Below are positions 1 through 8,372 of a DNA stretch of 64,000 nt, in pieces (positions within the stretch are counted from its first letter, which is position 1; every line of letters starts with the position of its first letter). The position numbers and the translations under genes were made by a program. The notes under the pieces are model-generated. The model had not been told where the DNA came from. It searched no databases and saw only the letters and a list, made by a program, of their open reading frames with translations. The stretch is from contig CABQNT010000002.1 in assembly GCA_902465605.1 (NCBI GenBank), positions 124,001-188,000 of the forward strand. Direction: 5' to 3'. Source of the DNA: Prevotella sp902465605. GTDB taxonomy: Bacteria > Bacteroidota > Bacteroidia > Bacteroidales > Bacteroidaceae.

Positions 1-37
1 GGACGATATTGACATCAAGGCTTGGGATGAGTTCTAG
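1..37 (+). CDS. 3' end of an unidentified gene (partial)
   Basis: Reading from base 2, eleven codons (DDIDIKAWDEF) run into a TAG stop at 35-37. The gene begins left of the window. The tail is acidic but too short for me to recognise a family. It is called coding because the open frame ends directly before a large inverted repeat and faces a convergent gene that has its own terminator, which is the usual place for a gene end. A chance open frame of this length cannot be excluded. Confidence 0.45.
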   Translation, partial: DDIDIKAWDEF

Positions 38-146
38 TAAGTTTCTAAGTTTTTGAGTTTTTGAGTTTTTGAGTTGGTGAGTATGCTTCTTCGCACAATC
101 AATACAAGAACTCAAGAACTCAGAAACTCACCAACTTAAAAACTTA
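38..146. repeat. imperfect ~42-bp inverted repeat built of AGTTTTTG octamers
   Basis: The left arm (about 38-81) contains AGTTTTTG three times in tandem and then AGTTGGTG. The right arm (about 105-146) is its imperfect reverse complement (CAAGAACT and similar units); by eye about 36 of 42 positions pair. The loop is about 23 bases. The element lies between two convergent gene ends, so a bidirectional transcription-stopping hairpin is the simplest reading. Confidence 0.7.
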
Positions 147-153
147 TACAAAC

Positions 154-184
154 AAAAAACCATCACTCACGAGGAGTGATGGTT
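154..184 (-). terminator. intrinsic terminator of the small lipoprotein gene
   Basis: An 11-bp perfect stem (158-168 with 174-184) has a 5-base loop. On the minus strand it is followed by a T-rich run (TTTTTTG). It begins 26 bp after the stop codon of the small lipoprotein gene. Confidence 0.85.
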
Positions 185-209
185 GTTCTCTCAATTTTGT
201 TCGTATTGA

Positions 210-422
210 TTACTGAGCCTGAGCTACAGAGTCAACTGCTTCAGTAACAGAGTCAACAGCAGCAGCAGCTGTAGAGTCAGCAGCTTCCATTGTAGAATCT
301 ACTACAGAGTCAGCAGTTGCTTCCAAAGAGTCAACGGCAGCTTCTGTCTGAGATGTTTTGTTACCACAAGATGCGAATGAGATAGCTGCTACAGCTACGA
401 ACATTAAAACTAATTTCTTCAT
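210..422 (-). CDS. small Ala/Asp/Ser-rich repetitive lipoprotein
   Basis: A 70-residue protein with a signal peptide (MKKLVLMFVAVAAISFASC); Cys19 is a likely lipidation site. The mature part is almost entirely degenerate repeats of the type EA-x-DS-x, rich in Ala, Asp, Ser, Val and Thr, with no aromatic residues. Such acidic, low-complexity tails suggest an extended or coiled-coil lipoprotein, loosely like Lpp-type spacers, but I know no assigned function. The gene stands alone with its own -7 box and a strong terminator. Codon use (many GCW and GAY codons) and the clear signal support a real small gene. Confidence 0.8.
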   Translation of the reverse strand: MKKLVLMFVAVAAISFASCGNKTSQTEAAVDSLEATADSVVDSTMEAADSTAAAAVDSVTEAVDSVAQAQ

Positions 423-472
423 TTCTTTGCTTTTTAAATCTGTAAAACAATCATTTGTTTATTAAAACATTG

Positions 473-501
473 CAAAGGTAAGGCTTTTTTCCTTACCCAA
501 T
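473..501 (-). promoter_or_regulatory. Bacteroidota promoter of the small lipoprotein gene
   Basis: The minus strand reads TACCTTTG (-7 box, 480 to 473). ATTG about 17 bp upstream is an imperfect -33 box. The predicted leader is about 43 nt. Confidence 0.6.
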
Positions 502-680
502 ACTTTTTTTTAGTCTTTTTTTTGCTTTTGTTTGTAACTTTTCTGTAACTACATGATAATCACTTGTTTGTAATTATTAAAAATATGTTAAATATTTATA
601 GCTTCTCATTGAGTTTACAAAAATAGGGCATGAAATCGACAATTTGGATGCTCATGTACAGCCATCTGAACTTTTTTCTT

Positions 681-688
681 TAATTTTG
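681..688 (+). promoter_or_regulatory. -7 box upstream of mtaB
   Basis: TAATTTTG matches the Bacteroidota TAnnTTTG -7 consensus 24 bp before the mtaB start. No TTTG is seen at the expected -33 distance. Confidence 0.5.
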
Positions 689-711
689 CATACCATATTA
701 AATAAGGTAAG

Positions 712-2073
712 ATGATTGATACGAGTGCTTTTCAAGATAAAACCGCTTCCTATTATACACTGGGTTGTAAACTAAATTTCTCCGAGACTTCTACGTTCGG
801 AGAGATGCTCCAAGCGTTGGGCGTGCGTACCGTTGACAGAGGTGAGCGTGCTGACATCTGCCTCATTAATACCTGTTCGGTCACCGAAGTTGCCGACCAT
901 AAATGCAGGCAAGCCATTCGTAGGATGGTGCGAGAGAACCCCGGCGCGTTTATCATTGTCACCGGATGTTATGCCCAACTCGAATCAGAAGCAGTGAGCA
1001 AGATACCGGGTGTGGACCTGGTTTTGGGCTCTAATGAGAAAGCCCACTTGGTGCAATATCTCAATGATGCGTGGTTGCGCAGGAATGCATTTCGTGAGCA
1101 GGGTGATGATGTGCCTGATGGTTTGCATGCATTCCAATCGGTCAAGACGAAAGACATCAAGACTTTCCAACCCTCTTGTTCGAAAGGTAACCGCACACGG
1201 TATTTCCTCAAAGTGCAAGATGGGTGCAACTATTTTTGCACCTATTGCACCATACCCTTTGCACGCGGCTTCTCCCGCAATCCTTCCATTGCGTCTTTGG
1301 TTCAGCAGGCCGAGCAGGCTGCGGCAGAAGGTGGGAAGGAAATCGTGTTAACGGGCGTCAATATTGGCGAATTTGGCGAAAAAACCGATGAGACTTTTTT
1401 AGACCTTGTCAAGGCTCTTGATCAGGTGGAGGGCATCCGCCGATTTCGAATTTCCAGCTTGGAACCCGATTTAATGGCCGACGAGTTGATTGATTATTGT
1501 GCGCAGTCCAGAGCCTTCATGCCCCATTTCCATATCCCCTTGCAAAGTGGGTCTGACGAAGTGCTTAAATTGATGCATCGTCATTACGACACCTCGCTGT
1601 TTGCCGACAAGATACACCATATTAAAGAGGTGATGCCGCATGCCTTTATCGGTGTGGATGTCATGGTGGGCTGCCGGGGAGAAAAGCTCGAATACTTTGA
1701 AGAAAGCTACGAGTTCATTCGTTCACTGGACATCACACAGCTACACGTCTTCCCTTATTCCGAGCGTCCCGGCACCCGTGCGCTGTCCATTTCGTATGTC
1801 GTTTCAGAGCATGATAAGAAGTTGCGTTCGAAGCGTCTATTGCAGTTGTCTGACGAAAAGACGCATGCTTTTTATGCCAAGCATGTGGGGCAGGAGGCTG
1901 AGGTGCTGTTTGAGAAGGCCAACCGCGGCCGGGCCATGCACGGTTTCACCCGTAATTACATTCGTGTGGAACTGCCCGCAGCATTGGCCAAAGAAGAATT
2001 TGATAACCAATTGATAACGGTCAAATTGGGTGACTTCAATCATGACCGATCTGCCTTAAAAGCAATGATATGA
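712..2073 (+). CDS. mtaB: tRNA t6A37 methylthiotransferase MtaB (radical SAM)
   Basis: A 453-residue methylthiotransferase. The family inserts a methylthio group at C2 of N6-threonylcarbamoyladenosine-37 in tRNAs reading ANN codons. The N-terminal UPF0004 domain carries its cluster cysteines (TLGCKLN, INTCSVT, VTGCYAQ), and the radical-SAM cluster motif is C172-x3-C176-x2-C179 (CNYFCTYC). A C-terminal TRAM-like region is present. MtaB is preferred to MiaB or RimO because of the TLGCKLN start and VTGCYAQ signature, but this is by eye. The stop overlaps the next start (ATGA), so it is translationally coupled to a glycosyltransferase. Confidence 0.92.
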   Translation: MIDTSAFQDKTASYYTLGCKLNFSETSTFGEMLQALGVRTVDRGERADICLINTCSVTEVADHKCRQAIRRMVRENPGAFIIVTGCYAQLESEAVSKIPGVDLVLGSNEKAHLVQYLNDAWLRRNAFREQGDDVPDGLHAFQSVKTKDIKTFQPSCSKGNRTRYFLKVQDGCNYFCTYCTIPFARGFSRNPSIASLVQQAEQAAAEGGKEIVLTGVNIGEFGEKTDETFLDLVKALDQVEGIRRFRISSLEPDLMADELIDYCAQSRAFMPHFHIPLQSGSDEVLKLMHRHYDTSLFADKIHHIKEVMPHAFIGVDVMVGCRGEKLEYFEESYEFIRSLDITQLHVFPYSERPGTRALSISYVVSEHDKKLRSKRLLQLSDEKTHAFYAKHVGQEAEVLFEKANRGRAMHGFTRNYIRVELPAALAKEEFDNQLITVKLGDFNHDRSALKAMI

Positions 2074-3083
2074 AAGTAGCAATTGTCATTTTGAACTGGA
2101 ACGGAGCCAAGATGTTGTCAACCTACCTCCCTTCCGTCATCAATTATTCTCGCGACGAAGCCGAAATCTTTGTGGCAGACAATGCGTCGACCGATGATTC
2201 CATGTCATGGTTGTCAAAACATTACCCCATGGTGAAGCAAATTGCCCTGGATCGTAATTGGGGTTTTGCCGAAGGCTACAACAAGGCTTTGGGCCATATC
2301 GATGCCGAGTACTACATATTGCTCAATTCCGACATTGAAGTTACTCATCACTGGCTGACGCCGCTCATTGAGTTTATGGACGCTCATCCGCAGGTGGCAG
2401 CGTGTCAACCCAAGCTGTTGTCGGTTTTCGACCATGACCAGTTTGAGTATGCGGGCGCGAGCGGAGGATTTATTGACAGATATGGCTATCCGTTTTGTCG
2501 TGGTCGTATCTTTCAGACGGTGGAAAATGATGATGGTCAGTATGATGATTCTTGCAAGATAGCATGGGCTACGGGTGCGTGTCTGATGATTCGTTCTCAC
2601 GATTATTGGGAGGCCGGAGGGTTGGATGGCCGTTTCTTCGCCCATAGTGAGGAGATAGATCTGTGCTGGCGCTTGCGCTCACGCGGCCGTGATATCTATT
2701 GTGTTCCCGACAGTCAGGTGTACCATGTGGGTGGCGGAACGCTGCCTAAGAACAATCCGATGAAAACGTTCCTGAATTTCAGGAACAATTTGACTATGCT
2801 TTACAAAAACCTTAATGACAAAGATTTGAAGCATGTTATGCGCGTTCGGTGGTGGCTCGACTATCTTGCAGCCTTGCAAATGCTGTTGCTGGAGCACCAT
2901 TGGGGCGACTGCCGTGCCGTGTTCAAGGCCAGAAAAGCATTCAAACGCTGGCGCAATGAATTTGAATTTGACCGCCAAAAAATTCAAAACAGCAGGTCGG
3001 TGCAAGACGAAAAAATACTGAACTCTTATTCTATTCTTTGGAAATATTATGCCAAGGGAAAGAAAAAATACAGTGAAATATAA
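2070..3083 (+). CDS. family 2 glycosyltransferase
   Basis: A 337-residue GT-A enzyme of the rhamnosyltransferase-like GT2 group. It has an N-terminal VAIVILNWNGA motif, a DNAST-DDS donor-site segment, LNSDIEV in the DxD position, and a later acidic EEIDLCWRLRSRG motif typical of this group. No membrane segments are evident apart from a possible amphipathic C-terminus. It probably transfers a sugar from a nucleotide donor onto a surface glycan; donor and acceptor cannot be told from sequence. The start overlaps the mtaB stop by 4 bp. No other polysaccharide gene is nearby. Confidence 0.85.
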   Translation: MKVAIVILNWNGAKMLSTYLPSVINYSRDEAEIFVADNASTDDSMSWLSKHYPMVKQIALDRNWGFAEGYNKALGHIDAEYYILLNSDIEVTHHWLTPLIEFMDAHPQVAACQPKLLSVFDHDQFEYAGASGGFIDRYGYPFCRGRIFQTVENDDGQYDDSCKIAWATGACLMIRSHDYWEAGGLDGRFFAHSEEIDLCWRLRSRGRDIYCVPDSQVYHVGGGTLPKNNPMKTFLNFRNNLTMLYKNLNDKDLKHVMRVRWWLDYLAALQMLLLEHHWGDCRAVFKARKAFKRWRNEFEFDRQKIQNSRSVQDEKILNSYSILWKYYAKGKKKYSEI

Positions 3084-3131
3084 GCGGAATTAAAGTAATT
3101 TTGGCTTAAATTTATCTTTTTTAGTTTAAAA

Positions 3132-3163
3132 TTTGCTACTTATTATATTTTTGCTTAATTTTG
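3132..3163 (+). promoter_or_regulatory. consensus promoter of the gldB-like gene
   Basis: TTTG (3132-3135), a 20-bp gap, then TAATTTTG (3156-3163) match the Bacteroidota sigma-ABfr consensus exactly. The predicted start site is near 3170, just before the AAGGA stretch preceding the gene. Confidence 0.8.
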
Positions 3164-3191
3164 CTCATAATAAGGATAATGTGTATTCGTT

Positions 3192-3995
3192 TTGAAGCAA
3201 TATTATAGTCTATTATTTTTAGCCCTCCTGTTGTGTAGTGCTTGTCAGCTGAAACTCAAGCCTTACAATCAAGAAGATCAGAAGATGCTGGTAGAAGTGC
3301 AGCGCTATGATCGTCTGGAGAGCCGTTATCTCACGACGGGAGATTTCTCGGCGCTTCAACAAATGAATACCACCTATCCCATGGAAACCCGCACGTTGAT
3401 AGAAGACGTGTTGGATTTGGGCGAAGTGAACGAACCATACATCAATTCAAAATTCCTTAATTTCTACCAAGACTCTCTGCTGCAGGTCCTCATTTCTGAC
3501 GCAGAAGCTGAATATGCTGACATGGATGACATCAACAAAGAGCTTAGCAATGTCTTCATGAAGTTGCAAAAGTTGCTGCCGGGGCTTGAAATCCCCACTG
3601 TCTATGCGCAAATTGGCGCGCTCAATCAGAGTGTGGTGGTGGGCGACAAGCTGATTGGTATTTCGTTGGATAAGTATTTGGGAGAAAACTATTCGGTATA
3701 TAAGAAATATTATTCCGAGCAGCAACGACAGTCCATGACACGCGAATACATCGTGCCCGACTGTATCGTTTTCTATTTGTTGAGCGTCTATCCCATGGAA
3801 GATCACGGCGTGAACACGCAGGTGGAAAAAGATTTGCACATGGCTAAAATTATGTGGACGGCCAACAAAGTGCTGGGTAAGCGATTTTTCAAAAGCGACT
3901 ATGTGAATGTTGTCGACAAATTCATGCGGAAACATAAGAGCATCTCGGTAGCTGCACTGCTAAAACTGGATGACTATTCCAAATTTGAGGTATAG
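3192..3995 (+). CDS. gldB: GldB-like lipoprotein
   Basis: A 267-residue lipoprotein with signal MKQYYSLLFLALLLCSAC; Cys18 is the predicted lipid anchor. The C-terminal two thirds match GldB as I know it in Bacteroidales (segments YAQIGALNQSVVVGDKLIG, EYIVPDCIVFYLLSVYPM). GldB was named for gliding motility in Flavobacteriia, but non-gliding Bacteroidales carry homologues, so a periplasmic or outer-membrane role with unknown substrate is safer. The start is TTG: no in-frame ATG lies between the consensus promoter and the signal peptide. It stands alone between two intergenic regions. Confidence 0.8.
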   Translation: MKQYYSLLFLALLLCSACQLKLKPYNQEDQKMLVEVQRYDRLESRYLTTGDFSALQQMNTTYPMETRTLIEDVLDLGEVNEPYINSKFLNFYQDSLLQVLISDAEAEYADMDDINKELSNVFMKLQKLLPGLEIPTVYAQIGALNQSVVVGDKLIGISLDKYLGENYSVYKKYYSEQQRQSMTREYIVPDCIVFYLLSVYPMEDHGVNTQVEKDLHMAKIMWTANKVLGKRFFKSDYVNVVDKFMRKHKSISVAALLKLDDYSKFEV

Positions 3996-4057
3996 GGTGA
4001 TGTCTTGAATTTAAACTTATACCTAATTTTTCCTGATAAATTCATACATATTATCAT

Positions 4058-4167
4058 ACTTTTATACCGTTTCAATAGTATTGAGTTTGGTGGTCAAGGT
4101 CATTGCTATTGAGGGGTAAACTCATTGAGTTTGGCGGTCAAAGTCATTGCTATTGAAAATCAATGTG
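4058..4167. repeat. 22-bp dyad array A
   Basis: The core ATTG recurs at 4080, 4102, 4124 and 4146, exactly every 22 bp; a weaker unit precedes at 4058. Units alternate between ATTGAGTTTGG and ATTGCTATTGA type half-sites, i.e. the motif and its near reverse complement. It lies between gldB and the MFS gene and contains no gene. Confidence 0.8.
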
Positions 4168-4221
4168 TGCTTTCTTGGATTTCTTCCTTGTTTGGCATTC
4201 CGAAAAAAAAGATTTTTTTAT

Positions 4222-4252
4222 TTTGCGCATTCTCACATTTAGCGTACCTTTG
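4222..4252 (+). promoter_or_regulatory. consensus promoter of the MFS transporter gene
   Basis: TTTG (4222-4225), a 19-bp gap, and TACCTTTG (4245-4252). Transcription would start near 4259, so both 66-bp hairpin repeats would lie in an mRNA leader of about 148 nt. Confidence 0.8.
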
Positions 4253-4390
4253 CATAAGACAGGCATCGCCTCGGCAACTTCAAACAAGCTTGGTTGCACT
4301 TGGCTCGCACTGTCTTTGCATAAGACAGGCATCGCCTCGGCAACTACAAACAAGTTTGGTTGCGCTCGGCTCGCACTGTCTTTGTATGAC
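4248..4390 (+). repeat. 66-bp tandem repeat, two copies plus remnant, in an mRNA leader
   Basis: Unit one starts at 4248 (CTTTGCATAAGAC), unit two at 4314, and a partial third (CTTTGTATGAC) at 4380, spaced exactly 66 bp. The units are nearly identical. Each folds: AAGACAG (4256-4262; 4322-4328) pairs with CTGTCTT (4310-4316; 4376-4382), enclosing GCAAC/GTTGC. The boundary reproduces the 3' half of a -7 box (CTTTGC). Because 66 is a multiple of 3, several frames stay open across it, but they show no coding character. Confidence 0.85.
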
Positions 4391-4406
4391 ATAAATAATA
4401 CATGAA

Positions 4407-5654
4407 ATGAACTTAAAAGTACGCTTGGCGGCAATGAATTTTCTTGAATTTGCCGTATGGGGTTCCTATCTTACTTGCATGGGAATCTATTTAACTAACA
4501 TCGGAATGGCTTCCAACATCGGTGCATTCTTTGCCATGCAAGGTGTTGTATCCATCTTCATGCCTGCATTGATGGGCATCGTGGCTGACCGTTTGGTGCC
4601 TGCTCAACGCCTTTTAGGCTATTGTCACCTGTTGGCTGGCTCGTTTATGTTTGCAGCGGCCTACTATGGGATGAGCCAAGGAAGTAATGCTGAGTTTGGT
4701 ATACTCTTCACTCTTTATTCATTCAGCGTGGCTTTTTACATGCCTACCTTGGCATTGACCAATTCGGTAGCCTACAATGCCTTGACGCAAGCGGGGATGG
4801 ATACTATCAAAGACTTTCCACCCATTCGTACATTCGGAACCATTGGCTTTATCTGTTCCATGTGGTTCGTAGATATCTTTGGCTTTAAGAGCGACCAAAA
4901 TCAGTTTGTGGTCAGCTGTTTTTTGAGCATTCTCTTATTCCTTTACACCTTCACGTTGCCACATTGTCCTACGTCCAAGGGGCAGCATGCAACTGGTTTG
5001 GTTGAAGCTTTCGGACTGAAGGCCTTCTCTTTGTTCAAACAAAAACGAATGGCCATCTTCTTTATCTTCTCCATGCTGTTGGGTGTGAGTTTGCAGATAA
5101 CCAATGGTTTTGCAACCCCTTTTATTGAAAGTTTCAAGACTTTGCCTGAATATGCGAGTTCGTTTGGGGTGAAATATCCAGTGATACTTTATTCTTTGTC
5201 ACAGGTCAGTGAGACCCTTTGCATCTTGATGATACCCTTCTTCATGAAGCGTTACGGTATCAAGAACGTGATGTTGATTGCCATGTTCGCATGGGTGTTG
5301 CGGTTTGGTTTGCTTGGATTGGGTAATCCGGGAGACCGGGTGTGGATGTTTGTGCTGTCCATGATTATCTATGGCGTTGCCTTTGACTTCTTCAATATCA
5401 GCGGATCGTTGTATGTGGACAAAGCAACCGAGCCGGCTCTTCGCTCCAGTGCGCAAGGTTTGTTCATGCTCATGACCAACGGTATCGGCGCAACAATCGG
5501 TTCATTGGCAGCGCAGGCTGTGGTTACCTCGAATACCATCAATGGCGTTACCAATTGGTCGGCCTGCTGGTATGCATTCGCCGGATATGCTTTGTTGGTG
5601 GGAGTGAGCTTTGCTTTGTTGTTTAAACCCAAGAAAAATATGGTGAAGGCATGA
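4407..5654 (+). CDS. MFS transporter, nucleoside:H+ symporter (NupG/XapB-like)
   Basis: A 415-residue integral membrane protein with about 12 hydrophobic helices. The start (LAAMNFLEFAVWGSYLTCMGIYL) and the loop DFPPIRTFGTIGFI are characteristic of the nucleoside permease branch of the major facilitator superfamily. It should import nucleosides with protons across the inner membrane; exact substrate unknown. The mRNA leader holds the 66-bp hairpin repeats. Its stop overlaps the next start (ATGA at 5651), so it is coupled to the BFN-domain gene. Confidence 0.85.
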   Translation: MNLKVRLAAMNFLEFAVWGSYLTCMGIYLTNIGMASNIGAFFAMQGVVSIFMPALMGIVADRLVPAQRLLGYCHLLAGSFMFAAAYYGMSQGSNAEFGILFTLYSFSVAFYMPTLALTNSVAYNALTQAGMDTIKDFPPIRTFGTIGFICSMWFVDIFGFKSDQNQFVVSCFLSILLFLYTFTLPHCPTSKGQHATGLVEAFGLKAFSLFKQKRMAIFFIFSMLLGVSLQITNGFATPFIESFKTLPEYASSFGVKYPVILYSLSQVSETLCILMIPFFMKRYGIKNVMLIAMFAWVLRFGLLGLGNPGDRVWMFVLSMIIYGVAFDFFNISGSLYVDKATEPALRSSAQGLFMLMTNGIGATIGSLAAQAVVTSNTINGVTNWSACWYAFAGYALLVGVSFALLFKPKKNMVKA

Positions 5655-6202
5655 ACAGGGTACGGCTGATTTTCAAGAGCGTAACAGAGATTGTGGGTTC
5701 TGACGATGTGGGACTGCTCATCCTGGTGGATGAACAACAACAGCGTCAGCTTACCATCCCGTGTGACCGCAACATGCTGTATCAGTTTAGTCTTCGTGTA
5801 CAAAAGGTTCCAATCACGAGCATGATGCTGCCAGAAGTGTTGTGGCAGGTCATCCGTTCGCAAACTACGATGCGCTTTGAGATTCTCATCAACGACTTGA
5901 TTGAGGGACAGTATAGGGCTGTGTTGTACAATGTAGAAACGCTTGAACCGATCTTGATACGCATCAGTGATGCCATGTTGTTGGCCTATGTCAGTGACAT
6001 TCCAATATACATTGATGAGAAGTTGATGAAAAAGCAGAGCGTGAAGTATGTTCACAATGCGCAGGGGATGTCCATTCCTGTAAACACCTTGACGGATGAA
6101 ATGTTGAAAAAGGCATTGAACAAGGCCGTTGAAGATGAGCATTATGAATTGGCATCCCTGTTAAGAGATGAGATGAAACGACGCAATTTGCTTGATGCTT
6201 GA
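5651..6202 (+). CDS. bifunctional nuclease (BFN/DUF151) domain protein with UVR motif
   Basis: A 183-residue protein. Residues about 5-130 form the BFN (DUF151) domain, found in a plant RNase/DNase and in many bacteria. Residues about 145-180 (MLKKALNKAVEDEHYELASLLRDEMKRR) form a UVR motif of the kind that mediates UvrB-UvrC and Clp-adaptor contacts. The combination is standard for Bacteroidota. The cellular role is not settled. It overlaps the transporter upstream by 4 bp and is followed 9 bp later by rsmE. Confidence 0.85.
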   Translation: MNRVRLIFKSVTEIVGSDDVGLLILVDEQQQRQLTIPCDRNMLYQFSLRVQKVPITSMMLPEVLWQVIRSQTTMRFEILINDLIEGQYRAVLYNVETLEPILIRISDAMLLAYVSDIPIYIDEKLMKKQSVKYVHNAQGMSIPVNTLTDEMLKKALNKAVEDEHYELASLLRDEMKRRNLLDA

Positions 6203-6211
6203 TTTTTGAAT

Positions 6212-6937
6212 ATGAAAGAAGCCAGATATTTTTACGTTCCTAATGCTGCCCAGGCTACTGAATTACCACCAGAAGAGGCGCGGCATGCTGTCAGCGTTCT
6301 GCGCCTGAAAGCTGGTGATGAAATATTCTTAATGGACGGAAAAGGGTCTTTTTACCAGGCAAACGTCACACTTGCGGCAACCAAACATTGTATGTATGAC
6401 ATCGTGAAAGCGTTGCCGCAGCAGAAAACATGGAAGGGACATGTACATTTGGCTATCGCGCCAACCAAGATGATGGATAGGATGGAATGGATGTTAGAGA
6501 AGATGACTGAGGTTGGATTTGATGAAATTACGTTCCTGAACTGCCGCTATTCAGAGCGAAAACAACTACGAATTGACCGTTTGGAAAAGATTGTTATCGC
6601 TGCAATGAAGCAGAGTAGAAAGGCTTGGAAACCCGTAGTTCATCCCATCATGCCCTTTCAAGACTTCGTCAATCAGCAGCGAGAGGGTGGCCTGTACATT
6701 GCGCATTGTTACACAGAGATAGCCAGAAAGGATTTTCTTAAAGAGATACAACAAGCCAATGACCAACAAGATGTTACCATACTTGTTGGTCCCGAAGGTG
6801 ATTTCTCGATTGAAGAAGTGCATCAAGCTCTTGAAAAGGGATTCTCGTCTGTATCATTAGGGCAAAATAGATTGAGGACAGAAACCGCAGGACTGGTATC
6901 AATCGTGATGTCACAAGTGGTAAAACGCGTCTTATAG
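6212..6937 (+). CDS. rsmE: 16S rRNA m3U1498 methyltransferase RsmE
   Basis: A 241-residue SPOUT-fold enzyme that methylates N3 of U1498 in 16S rRNA using SAM. An N-terminal PUA-like region (residues 1-70) is followed by the SPOUT domain with the deep-knot motifs VGPEGDFS and LGQNRLRTETA near the C-terminus. The ATG at 6212 is preferred to an in-frame TTG at 6206 because family members begin with a few residues before RYFY. It is the third gene of the MFS-BFN-rsmE run. Confidence 0.93.
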   Translation: MKEARYFYVPNAAQATELPPEEARHAVSVLRLKAGDEIFLMDGKGSFYQANVTLAATKHCMYDIVKALPQQKTWKGHVHLAIAPTKMMDRMEWMLEKMTEVGFDEITFLNCRYSERKQLRIDRLEKIVIAAMKQSRKAWKPVVHPIMPFQDFVNQQREGGLYIAHCYTEIARKDFLKEIQQANDQQDVTILVGPEGDFSIEEVHQALEKGFSSVSLGQNRLRTETAGLVSIVMSQVVKRVL

Positions 6938-7031
6938 TCCATGAAGGAAAAGGTTGAAAACATATAACAGACCCAGAAAAGGTGCCTCTTTGACAGTCTG
7001 ATGTTTCATTAATAGAAAGGTAAGATTCAAC

Positions 7032-8369
7032 ATGAAAGTATTCAAATTATATTGCATTTCTGCATGCTTGCTCATCATTGCTTTTTTGTCATCTTGTTCA
7101 GATGACGAATATCGTCAAGCTATTCCGAAGTCAAGCACTGCTTTAGTGTCGTTTGACGTCAGTAAGATAAGTGGGGTAAACAGCGCCACATTACTGAAAG
7201 TGCTGCTCCGGATGAAAAATTTGGATGAGAGTGGTATCGATTTGACGCATAAGATTTATCTTTTTGAATCGCCTGACGGGAACTTAGGAATCTGTGCGAA
7301 AGTGCAGGACAAAGGGAAGTTGGAGCAGATGTTCATGAAGATGAACAGCAACCCCGTGAAGTACCGTGAGGCCAATTTCGCACAAGTCAGTGACTCTTGG
7401 ATTGCCGGTTACAATGATCAGTCGCTTTTAATCATGGGACCTTTGCCAGTTACTGCGCAGGAAGTCATGAAAGGAACGATGGCTAAATATCTGCAACAAG
7501 ATGAGGAAAACAGCGTGATAGCTTCTCCTATATTTGAAAAGTTGGAGAGCATTAACAGTCCCATGGCGATGGTAGCACAGGCGAAAGCCTTGCCTGAACA
7601 GCTTGTTGCACCGATGACATTAGGCGCTCCGAAGGGTGTAGATGGGTCACAAGTGCTGATAGCGGCTGAAATGAGCATAGAAAAACGATGCCTAACCATC
7701 GAAGGTAGACCGTTTTCTTTTAACCAACGCATTAATCAAGAGATTGAAGAGTCGTTTAAAGTATATCGTCCCATCACTGATGCTTACCTGCAATCCATGT
7801 CAAACGAGGCCTTGTTGGGCATGTTCGTGAACGTGGATGGACAAAAGTTTTTGCCCATTTTGCAGCAGAACAAGGGCCTTCAAGTGTTGCTGACGGGTAT
7901 CAATCAGGCGATAGACATGGACAACATCATCCGCAGTGTTGATGGTGATATGTGCATCATTGTTCCAAACTATTCTGACGGAGCCATTCAATTGTCGATG
8001 GCTGCGCGTCTTGCGCATACAAAATGGCTGGATGACATCCCATATTGGAAGCAGTCAGTGCCGCAAGGTGCCAGATTGACGGATGTCGGTAAGAATATCT
8101 ACTCCTATTCAGATGGCAAGACCAACTTTTGTTTTGGGGTGAGTGAGGACAAACAGTTCTTCAGCGGTAGCAGCAAGCAAGAAGCGTTGGCTTCAATTGG
8201 TCAAGCGAAAACGCCACTGCCCGAGCAGCTGCAAAATCAAATCAAAGGGCAGAAAATGGTCATGGTGATTCATTTCAACGATGTGCGCAATGAAACGATG
8301 AAAGTGTTTGTTGATTTACTGAAACCCGTGTTTGGACCTGTCAACACCATGGTATATAAATTGAAATAA
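7032..8369 (+). CDS. DUF4836 family lipoprotein
   Basis: A 445-residue lipoprotein with signal MKVFKLYCISACLLIIAFLSSC; Cys22 is the predicted lipid anchor. The mature start (YRQAIPKSSTALVSFDV) and the overall layout match DUF4836, a Bacteroidales family without known function. It contains no enzymatic motif I recognise. It is followed 3 bp later by an ABC ATPase and then an FtsX-like permease, so it may be the extracytoplasmic partner of that transporter, an inference from position only. Confidence 0.8.
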   Translation: MKVFKLYCISACLLIIAFLSSCSDDEYRQAIPKSSTALVSFDVSKISGVNSATLLKVLLRMKNLDESGIDLTHKIYLFESPDGNLGICAKVQDKGKLEQMFMKMNSNPVKYREANFAQVSDSWIAGYNDQSLLIMGPLPVTAQEVMKGTMAKYLQQDEENSVIASPIFEKLESINSPMAMVAQAKALPEQLVAPMTLGAPKGVDGSQVLIAAEMSIEKRCLTIEGRPFSFNQRINQEIEESFKVYRPITDAYLQSMSNEALLGMFVNVDGQKFLPILQQNKGLQVLLTGINQAIDMDNIIRSVDGDMCIIVPNYSDGAIQLSMAARLAHTKWLDDIPYWKQSVPQGARLTDVGKNIYSYSDGKTNFCFGVSEDKQFFSGSSKQEALASIGQAKTPLPEQLQNQIKGQKMVMVIHFNDVRNETMKVFVDLLKPVFGPVNTMVYKLK

Positions 8370-8372
8370 AAG

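Noticed and set aside
3192..3995. Reading gldB as proof of gliding motility
   Set aside because: Only a single gldB-like gene is visible here, and non-gliding Bacteroidales carry homologues.
4125..4434. Three overlapping open frames of 80-94 codons on both strands
   Set aside because: They stay open only because the repeat unit is 66 bp (a multiple of 3). They contain the promoter and repeats and show no family similarity.
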